Under the pieces are notes generated by a model. It saw only the letters and a list, made by a program, of their open reading frames with translations. It was not told the origin of the DNA and ran no database searches. This document shows, in pieces, positions 1 through 6,258 of a DNA stretch of 7,567 nucleotides. The stretch spans positions 1-7,567 of the forward strand of contig CAKUDJ010000031.1 in NCBI GenBank assembly GCA_934644855.1. Reading direction: 5' to 3'. This stretch comes from an uncultured Elusimicrobiales bacterium. GTDB taxonomy: Bacteria; Elusimicrobiota; Elusimicrobia; Elusimicrobiales; Elusimicrobiaceae. The number at the start of each line of letters is the position of its first letter. The stretch's first letter is position 1. The position numbers and the translations under genes were made by a program.

Positions 1-2
1 GC

Positions 3-3000
3 TTGTGGGGTTCTAAAGCTGTCAATTTGAACATGGGTGATGCTGCCGGAGCGCAAGCGTCCCAAGCAACCGCCAATACCGCAAAACAAATGGAAACCCA
101 ATCGGCTTATGTGCCGGCTTCCACTTGGAAAGGGCGCATGGCCGGTGCTTTATACAATTTAATGCCCAGTTGGTTGGCCTCTGCCAACTTTGTAAAAGCG
201 TTGAATAGAAACCGTGGCTCAGATGTTTCTTATACTTACCACCGGGTGGCGTATAACCCTAAAACGGGTGAAGTGAAAGACTTGGAGCCCGAAGAAAAAG
301 CGCCCAAGGGCAGCAAGCTTTACACCATTGCCCAAAACTATAACTTTGTTTCCACAGAAGCACAGTATCAAAACCCGCAAGTGGCGGAAAAGAAATCTAA
401 CACGGTGGCAGATTTCATCTTAAAACAGATGAATCCTTCCCGTGCGGATTTGATGTGGATTATGGCAAGTGCCGCTAGTGCGGACAAAAAAATTATGGCC
501 CATGACCGTATTGTAAACGCCGGTTATCAGGCCCCCACGGCGGCGGAAGTGCTGCGCGTACATTCCGGCTTAGGTGTAAAAGCCGATGGAGGAATGGAAT
601 TAAGCGGCGAAGACAATATTGAAATTTCCGAAGCCATTATCCGCATGATGAACGAGCAGGAAAACCGTATGCGTATGGTTCCTGCGGAAGAACAGTTGCT
701 TTCTATGGGTGTGACGGAAGACCAGTTGGTTGGGGTGGATAGTGAAAAATTGCAATCCGTCCTCTTTTCCGCCAACGACGTACGTGACGTTCTTACCCCC
801 CGCACCAGCAAGACGTTCTGGGGCAACACCCGCTACCGGGATGTACTGCCCGTATATGTACGCGGTGCCGACGGGACCACGTCTGCCCAACCGCAAGTAT
901 ACTTGATTTTGGGCAGCAAACAGAGCGTTGTTATCCCCAGAGGGTTCCAAATGGTATTGGACGAAATCGGGCAGTTTAAGCTCTCGCCGTCCAACATTCG
1001 CGAAATCCAACGCAGCAAAATGCCGTACCCCAAACATTGGTTCAAAATGCAACCGAACTTTTTGGACGGCCTGCCTTTTGTGCAAAACAACCCCAAACGC
1101 TTGCGCGATTGGGACAAAGCTGCACGCCACCGCGTATTTGAAACGGACTTGAAAGGCTCGGAATTAAGCTCGCTGTCTTATGTGCTTTCCCGCCCGGGCA
1201 GCTATGAACGTGTGGCCGTGTTGCCGCTTAAACAGTCCGACCAGTTTGAAAACTTAATGCAAGTGGTGGCCTTGGTGGCCGGGGCGGACTTGGGTGCTTC
1301 TTTAAGCAGCCAGTTCAAAAAGATGTTCTCCTCGGATATGATGATTGTATTCATGAGCGGCTTTGGGTATATTTCCCCCATTGTGGTAAACTTCCTTAAA
1401 CCGTTAATCAATAAGTTCGGGTTATATAATATGATTAAAGCGGGCCTGTATACCATGGCGGCTATCTCCGCCATGGGGGTGGCCGACGGGATGTATTTTA
1501 ACTTTGAGGCGGACAAAACCCTGCCCGTGATTCCGCTAATCTTTATGGGTACGGCTATTATTACCGCCAGTTTGTTTAGTACACTGGCCAGCCCTGTCTT
1601 AAAAAATGCATATTCGGATTCTACGGTATTTTCTTCTAAGAATATGGCATTTACCACCACCAAAGGGTTGTCGCGCTTGTTGGTGACGATTATCCCCGCG
1701 TTGGTTATTTCTATCTGCAGAAACTTTGATGTCTTGCCTGAGGGTACGGCAAAGCCGAACTGGTCCATGTTGGTACCTGTTATGGGGGCGCTGTCTTTAG
1801 CCGGTATTTGGATGTTGCGCAACAGCCGCTTACATTCCGAACACGTAGCCGCCAAACAAGAGGCCAACAAGGCTAAAGCGCAAGCCAAAGCGCAACCGCA
1901 CGAGCAAGTTTCCAAAGCGGAAGCCAAAGCCCAAAAAGCGGCGGCTAAACGCGCGGCCAAATTGGCTAAAAAACAACAAAAAGCAAAATATCAAAAGGAG
2001 TTTAAGGAACCGTTGTATCCTATTACCAGCCGTTTGGGTAAAATTTATGAAGCCTATGCGCCTATCAACTCCGTAGCTATCGGTGTAATGGCCGGTATGT
2101 TGTACGAACCGGATACGGCGTTAGCTATCAGCGCGAGCGGATTGTTTATCAGCTGGTTGGTACGCAAAATGGCGGACCGCCTGATTAAACAAAAAGTAAT
2201 TACGGACGACCAATTAACGGGTCTTTCCCTGCCACTCATGGCCACCGGTATCGGGCTGTTTATGACGTCCCCCTTCGGTTCTATGGGCATGCTGGCCTCT
2301 TGGCTCTTAATGTACTTGGCCACGCCTACGTTCGGTGTATCCGAAAATACGCGTATGATGAACCACGTGGCTTCCTACTATAAGAAAGAACGCGAAGCCG
2401 TGCGCAATAACGAAGCGTTATCCGCCGAAGAAAAAGAGGCTAAAATGAAACAGTTAAAGAGTGACGAAGCCGCCATGAAGATGGAAGCCGCCGCCGCTTA
2501 CAACCGCTTCAACGCCAAAGGGTTCTTCACTATCCTCAGCATTATTGCATTGTTTGCGGTGTTCAAAGAATCCCCCTTGGCTAGCCAATTCAGCCAATAC
2601 GCCGACCAAGTGGCCGACATCTTGCGCCAGTTTGGTGCGGACCCGAGCGCCGAAGAAATTAAAAAAGGTGCGCCGATTGACTTCGCTATCTACCGCTTGG
2701 CAGCTGTGGTGCCGTTCTTAATCTCCTGTGTATTGTTAGCGCAAAACAGTGGAATGATTAAAGAAGGTATCAGCCGGTTGGCTAAATCGGCCGTGCTGAC
2801 CCAGGAAGATATTGATAAGAACGACAACATATTGGAACGCTTGAAATTCAAACCGGACCAAGTAAAGAGCAATATGGAAGCGCTTTCCAAAGAAGTGGAA
2901 GAAGTGGCCAAATCCGTACAGGGTTATGCGCGTGCGAGAACCTCGGAAGAAAAATTGCAAAGCGTAATGAACCGTATGGTTTGGACGAACAACCGCTTAA

Positions 3001-3929
3001 AAGCCGTATTGGATAACACAGCGGTGGACGTGAGTATGTTGTCCGAAGAATTGCAATCTTTCCGCCAGTCTGTGGCCTCCTTCCGCGCCATGCTCAAACG
3101 CAACGACGTATCCGAGGCGTTGCGTAAGGAAGCGGACCAGTTGTTTGCCTCTACCTCCGGCATTACGGTATCGGCCGATGAGCAAATGACGCAGTTTGTC
3201 CAAGGCTTAAAAGCACAGGCAAGCAAAATTAAAGACGCCAACTACTTGACCTTGGTAGAACAAATAGAGGCCTATATGCACCAGGGTGATTTGGCCCGCT
3301 TGGAAAACGCCCTTAGCGCGGTAAAAGATATGATGACGGACAGCCGCATTTCCACGGCAGAGGTAAACCATGTAGCCAAAGACGGTGCGGCGATTGTAAA
3401 AATCATGAAGCTCAAAACCGCCACCGTCAACTCGGCAACGCTTAAATACCTGCCGGAAGTGAAACTTTCCCTGTGGGATAGTATGCGCGAAGCGTTTGGC
3501 GGAAACCCTGCCCGCGATGTGTTTACAGGTACGGATGTGCGTGCGTATGAACGCGCCAAAGCCATTGCACGCGAATTGGAAACCTTGATGAAAGAAATGA
3601 AAGACAAAAAGTATTACGACGGTATGCTCAAGGACTTCCAAACCTATTACGCACAAGCGTTGAAAGACCTGAAGAAATACGCTAAAGTAAACGGCAAAAA
3701 AGGCCAACCGATTACCGAAAAACGTATTGACGAATTAAAAGCGAAATTGGACGCTTTGTATGAGGACTTTATGCGGACTACCCCGCCGGCCGAGAAGCAA
3801 TCGGTAAAGGTTTCTGCCGGCAAATCGGTGGAAATCCCCGGCCAGGAAGATGCGGTTTCCCCCAAAGATGACTTATTGGGTAAGGGGGCCCGCCGCAACT
3901 CCCCGTTGGGTGACTACCCGGCCCATTAA
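3..3929 (+). CDS. Giant polytopic membrane protein with MFS-like core and long soluble ends (5'-partial, function unknown)
   Basis: The frame is open from the left edge (bases 1-2 finish an earlier codon) to TAA at 3927-3929, giving at least 1308 residues. The first TTG is probably an internal Leu, so the true start lies outside the window. With residue n at base 3n: residues 1-415 are soluble, with no signal or family I recognise and a probable beta-rich part at about 270-415. Hydrophobic segments then fall near 418-436, 447-469, 480-498, 508-532, 557-573, 588-605, 685-701, 705-720, 739-756, 760-776, 840-854 and 897-914. This 6+6 pattern, with a basic linker between halves (615-665) and Lys/Arg-rich loops on one side, fits an MFS-type transporter fold. 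The loop after segment 8 (MADRLIKQ) resembles MFS motif A. Residues 779-838 form a charged insert, and 919-1308 are mostly charged helix, partly coiled-coil-like. A strong terminator follows. The MFS relationship is my inference and no substrate can be named. The gene itself is certain; the function is not. Confidence 0.93.
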   Translation: MWGSKAVNLNMGDAAGAQASQATANTAKQMETQSAYVPASTWKGRMAGALYNLMPSWLASANFVKALNRNRGSDVSYTYHRVAYNPKTGEVKDLEPEEKAPKGSKLYTIAQNYNFVSTEAQYQNPQVAEKKSNTVADFILKQMNPSRADLMWIMASAASADKKIMAHDRIVNAGYQAPTAAEVLRVHSGLGVKADGGMELSGEDNIEISEAIIRMMNEQENRMRMVPAEEQLLSMGVTEDQLVGVDSEKLQSVLFSANDVRDVLTPRTSKTFWGNTRYRDVLPVYVRGADGTTSAQPQVYLILGSKQSVVIPRGFQMVLDEIGQFKLSPSNIREIQRSKMPYPKHWFKMQPNFLDGLPFVQNNPKRLRDWDKAARHRVFETDLKGSELSSLSYVLSRPGSYERVAVLPLKQSDQFENLMQVVALVAGADLGASLSSQFKKMFSSDMMIVFMSGFGYISPIVVNFLKPLINKFGLYNMIKAGLYTMAAISAMGVADGMYFNFEADKTLPVIPLIFMGTAIITASLFSTLASPVLKNAYSDSTVFSSKNMAFTTTKGLSRLLVTIIPALVISICRNFDVLPEGTAKPNWSMLVPVMGALSLAGIWMLRNSRLHSEHVAAKQEANKAKAQAKAQPHEQVSKAEAKAQKAAAKRAAKLAKKQQKAKYQKEFKEPLYPITSRLGKIYEAYAPINSVAIGVMAGMLYEPDTALAISASGLFISWLVRKMADRLIKQKVITDDQLTGLSLPLMATGIGLFMTSPFGSMGMLASWLLMYLATPTFGVSENTRMMNHVASYYKKEREAVRNNEALSAEEKEAKMKQLKSDEAAMKMEAAAAYNRFNAKGFFTILSIIALFAVFKESPLASQFSQYADQVADILRQFGADPSAEEIKKGAPIDFAIYRLAAVVPFLISCVLLAQNSGMIKEGISRLAKSAVLTQEDIDKNDNILERLKFKPDQVKSNMEALSKEVEEVAKSVQGYARARTSEEKLQSVMNRMVWTNNRLKAVLDNTAVDVSMLSEELQSFRQSVASFRAMLKRNDVSEALRKEADQLFASTSGITVSADEQMTQFVQGLKAQASKIKDANYLTLVEQIEAYMHQGDLARLENALSAVKDMMTDSRISTAEVNHVAKDGAAIVKIMKLKTATVNSATLKYLPEVKLSLWDSMREAFGGNPARDVFTGTDVRAYERAKAIARELETLMKEMKDKKYYDGMLKDFQTYYAQALKDLKKYAKVNGKKGQPITEKRIDELKAKLDALYEDFMRTTPPAEKQSVKVSAGKSVEIPGQEDAVSPKDDLLGKGARRNSPLGDYPAH

Positions 3930-3950
3930 TAAGCCAAATCCGTTTAATTA

Positions 3951-3983
3951 CGCCCCGGTACCATTCAGTACCGGGGCGTTTTT
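3951..3983 (+). terminator. Rho-independent terminator of the giant membrane-protein gene
   Basis: A perfect 11-bp inverted repeat (CGCCCCGGTAC at 3951-3961 with GTACCGGGGCG at 3968-3978) encloses a 6-base loop and is followed directly by five T (3979-3983). It begins 21 bases after the stop codon at 3927-3929. The opposite strand has only TAATTAAA after the stem, so it may act weakly on transcripts arriving from the convergent DUF2339 gene. Confidence 0.92.
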
Positions 3984-4203
3984 ACAGGCTATGTAATAAC
4001 AGTTTTATCTAAGTACAAGTAAACGGAAAAGCGCGCAGAAAAAGGAGCTTTTTATTTGTAAAATACAGTTAAAGATTATGCAAAATCCACCACGGACCGG
4101 CAGAAAAACCGTTTTGTGTGATTGAGAGAGAATTTTTTATGCTCCCCCTCACGCGCCCGCAAGCGGCTTCTGCCCCCATAGCGGTAAAAACCGTTCTGCG
4201 TAT
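3984..4203. other. Convergent intergenic region, no gene seen
   Basis: This 220-base stretch separates the + strand terminator from the stop codon of the minus-strand DUF2339 gene. I find no convincing ORF, tRNA or CRISPR repeat. It contains a small A/T-rich hairpin (AAAAAG, loop GAG, CTTTTT, 4039-4053), a TTTTTT run at 4133-4138 with no good stem before it on the + strand, and two imperfect copies of a motif starting AAAAACCGTT (4104-4123 and 4186-4205; 16 of 20 bases agree). I see no strong hairpin plus T-run on the minus strand, so the DUF2339 transcript has no obvious terminator of its own here. Confidence 0.6.
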
Positions 4204-6168
4204 TTACTGTTTTTTGTTGGCCCAAAAATGCTGATACATAAAAGAAAGCGCAATCAACACCACGGCCACCCCTAACAAAATAAGCACCCGCACCCCTAAA
4301 GGCAGTTGCCAGACGTCATACAAGAACAATTTACAAACCGCCGCACCGATTAATGCAAAGCCGCAACGGTTGAGCCACACGCTCTTTTGGCGCAGGGCCA
4401 CGCACAGGCAAATCCCGCCGCACAACAGCCACGCCACGGTGTAGGCGGTAGCCTCGGCAAAGGAACCTAAAATATTCCAAGAAATACGGCTGCCAGAGGA
4501 ATAGGCGACGGCAATTTCCAAATTGACCAACGCAAACAAAATCAGCCCGCCCAACGCCCGCAACCAACTGATATTGATTTTTTGCGCCTTATCGGGCCAC
4601 CCTTGCGCCGCCAAAAAAGCCGTGGCCGCGCAGGTGGGGTAAATATACAAAAACCAATTAAAAATACTTTTGGGCATACTGTATTCCAGTACGGCCGGAT
4701 TAAGCACCAGGCGCACCGTGGCCACCGTTAAAATCCATTTGCCAAAATCGGACAAAACCGGCACGCGGAGCCATTTTTGAAGCCATACCAACGCACACCC
4801 TTCCAAGGCTAAAGCGGTCGTCAGGCCGGCTTTTTCAAACTGTTGGGTGAGGGCAATACTGAACATAATTACCGTAGCTGCGGCCAACCAGGCCAGGCGC
4901 TCGCTATACGCCGGTTCTTCGCGTTCTTTCCAACTATACGCATAGGCCGTCAGGGCGGCATACGCCATCGCAAAAATACAGGCAACCAGCCCGTTTGGCA
5001 GGTTTAACCCAAAAGCAAGCCCCACACACGCCCACAACCCGGCCACCGCCGCAACGCCCCACGCCAAACGGTTGCTTAAAAAATCCCGCTTGCGCACAAA
5101 AGGAACCGCCACAAAACAGGCATTGGCCAACACCACCCAAACCCACGGGGCCGTGTAATTTTCCGACACAAACAACATATTAAAAGCCATACAAATAAAG
5201 GCAACAAGAAGCACGGAGCCGCTTTTTAACAAAGCGCCGCCCACCGCATACAAGGCACAGAAAAAGAATACCGCCGCCATGAATACAGAGGACTGGCTTG
5301 GGGAAGACGCTATCCCTAGCCCAAACATAAAAATCCCCGTCAAAACCGCAGAGAGGATAACCTGGTGTTTCCATTTATGCCAATACGCGGCAGAAAGCGC
5401 GGCCGTATTGATAACCCCCAAATAAATCAGTAAAAACGGCAGTTCGCCCAGCGTTTTGTGCATGAGTAGCGGCACTAAAAATGCGGCTATTTGAGCCAAA
5501 ACGCCCATATACGCGGTTTTTTTCCATACGGCGGTGGCAAAGGCCAAGAGGGCCGTTAAAGTCATAAAACCGAACGCGCAGTACATCCCCATAATGTGAT
5601 AAAACGCATACCCCGCAAACCAGGCCGCCCAAAACACGCACGCGCCACAGGCCGTTAAAGTGTGGGCGGTGGTGGCATAGGCTTCTTTTTTAATGCACAG
5701 GCCGCCAATCCACGCCGCCGCGCCCACCAGTAGCAACCCTATAAAGCGCAACGTGGGCGATAAAAAGCCGTGGTCCAAGGAGTATTTCACGCCGAAAATG
5801 GCCGCCAGTAAAAAGGCAAATCCCCCCACCCACGCAAGCAGTTTAACGGGCGAAAAGGGCGTTTCGGCGGGCGAGCCCTCTGCCGCGTTTTGTGTGGGCG
5901 CAGGCGGCAGCGGTTTGGGTGCTTGAGCAACCGCCGCCGCACAAGTTTGCGGGGCAGGTGCAGGCCGAACGGCTTGAGCAGACATTACAGGTGCCGCGGG
6001 AGCTGTTTTTCCCGGCACAAATGAAGACGGCGCGGGTTTAACGGACGGCGCTTGCTGTTCCAATCGTTTTTCCAACCGTTCCACCCGCCAACGCAAAGAG
6101 GCAATTTTTTCCTGTGTGGAAATCAACCAAAAAACCAACCCGGCAATAGCAATTACTAATAAAAACAT
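4204..6168 (-). CDS. DUF2339 family polytopic membrane protein
   Basis: This gene encodes a 654-residue integral membrane protein of the DUF2339 family, whose biochemical role is unknown. Residues 1-17 form a hydrophobic N-terminal anchor. Residues 18-39 are a short charged helix with coiled-coil character (Leu at 25, 32 and 36). Residues 40-103 are a disordered Pro/Ala-rich linker. From about 105 to the end runs a series of many closely packed hydrophobic segments with short loops. The first of these (WVGGFAFLLAAIFGVKYSLD, 113-132) followed by HGFLSPTLR is the block I associate with the start of the DUF2339 domain; an anchor, coiled coil and Pro-rich linker before it are also usual for the family. 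The length is towards the short end of the range I would expect. The start is ATG at 6166-6168 with AAGGAG five bases upstream, and the stop is TAA at 4204-4206. It lies 90 bases downstream of pyruvate kinase in the same orientation, but a terminator intervenes. Family assignment is fairly secure from sequence pattern; function is not assigned. Confidence 0.9.
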   Translation of the reverse strand: MFLLVIAIAGLVFWLISTQEKIASLRWRVERLEKRLEQQAPSVKPAPSSFVPGKTAPAAPVMSAQAVRPAPAPQTCAAAVAQAPKPLPPAPTQNAAEGSPAETPFSPVKLLAWVGGFAFLLAAIFGVKYSLDHGFLSPTLRFIGLLLVGAAAWIGGLCIKKEAYATTAHTLTACGACVFWAAWFAGYAFYHIMGMYCAFGFMTLTALLAFATAVWKKTAYMGVLAQIAAFLVPLLMHKTLGELPFLLIYLGVINTAALSAAYWHKWKHQVILSAVLTGIFMFGLGIASSPSQSSVFMAAVFFFCALYAVGGALLKSGSVLLVAFICMAFNMLFVSENYTAPWVWVVLANACFVAVPFVRKRDFLSNRLAWGVAAVAGLWACVGLAFGLNLPNGLVACIFAMAYAALTAYAYSWKEREEPAYSERLAWLAAATVIMFSIALTQQFEKAGLTTALALEGCALVWLQKWLRVPVLSDFGKWILTVATVRLVLNPAVLEYSMPKSIFNWFLYIYPTCAATAFLAAQGWPDKAQKINISWLRALGGLILFALVNLEIAVAYSSGSRISWNILGSFAEATAYTVAWLLCGGICLCVALRQKSVWLNRCGFALIGAAVCKLFLYDVWQLPLGVRVLILLGVAVVLIALSFMYQHFWANKKQ

Positions 6169-6173
6169 ATCCG

Positions 6174-6179
6174 CTCCTT
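6174..6179 (-). promoter_or_regulatory. Shine-Dalgarno site of the DUF2339 gene
   Basis: Read on the minus strand, AAGGAG occupies 6179-6174, with five bases (CGGAT) before the ATG at 6168. This is a near-ideal site and fixes the start codon. Its first base is also the last base of the palindrome at 6179-6204, so pairing within the palindrome in mRNA could limit access to the site. Confidence 0.88.
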
Positions 6180-6204
6180 ATACGGTTAAATATTTAACAG
6201 TATA
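6179..6204. promoter_or_regulatory. 26-bp near-perfect palindrome, candidate operator/promoter of the DUF2339 gene
   Basis: The core GTTAAATATTTAAC (6185-6198) is a perfect 14-bp palindrome. Beyond one mismatched pair (6184/6199), it continues for five more matching pairs (TATAC at 6179-6183, GTATA at 6200-6204), so 12 of 13 pairs match. It fills most of the short gap between the pyruvate kinase terminator and the DUF2339 ribosome-binding site. On the minus strand the distal arm starts TATACT (6204-6199), one base from the -10 consensus TATAAT, but no good -35 lies at normal spacing. The palindrome is seen directly. A role as an operator for a dimeric regulator, a promoter element or a leader hairpin is inference. 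Confidence 0.5.
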
Positions 6205-6205
6205 C

Positions 6206-6238
6206 AAAAAAACGGGGCCTGCAAAATGCAAGCCCCGC
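6206..6238 (-). terminator. Rho-independent terminator of pyruvate kinase
   Basis: On the minus strand, a hairpin with a 6-bp G+C stem (CGGGGC at 6237-6232 with GCCCCG at 6218-6213) continues, past one mismatch, into TGCA paired with TGCA-type bases around a 3-base loop. Seven T follow immediately (6212-6206). The hairpin begins about 21 bases after the pyk stop codon at 6259-6261. It separates pyk from the DUF2339 gene at the transcriptional level. Confidence 0.9.
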
Positions 6239-6258
6239 TTTAGCATTAAAACTGCTTG

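Noticed and set aside
3..5. TTG as the start codon of the giant membrane-protein gene.
   Set aside because: It sits at the very edge of the window with no upstream sequence to show a ribosome-binding site, and the frame is open to base 1, so an internal Leu codon is more likely.
1202..1960. A 252-codon open frame on the minus strand inside the giant membrane-protein gene.
   Set aside because: It is wholly antisense to a long gene with clear membrane segments, its translation looks like no protein family, and I see no good ribosome-binding site. Other antisense frames in this gene (600-1130, 3207-3707) were rejected for the same reason.
4039..4053. A small hairpin AAAAAG-GAG-CTTTTT that might be a terminator or RNA element.
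   Set aside because: The stem is almost all A-T with no G+C core, and no transcript clearly ends there; the strong terminator lies upstream at 3951-3983.
4139..4234. A 31-codon + strand ORF starting ATG at 4139 in the convergent gap and overlapping the 3' end of the DUF2339 gene.
   Set aside because: It has only a weak GAGAGAGA upstream, no recognisable motif, and it runs antisense into a real gene. A shorter frame at 4078 (15 codons) is weaker still.
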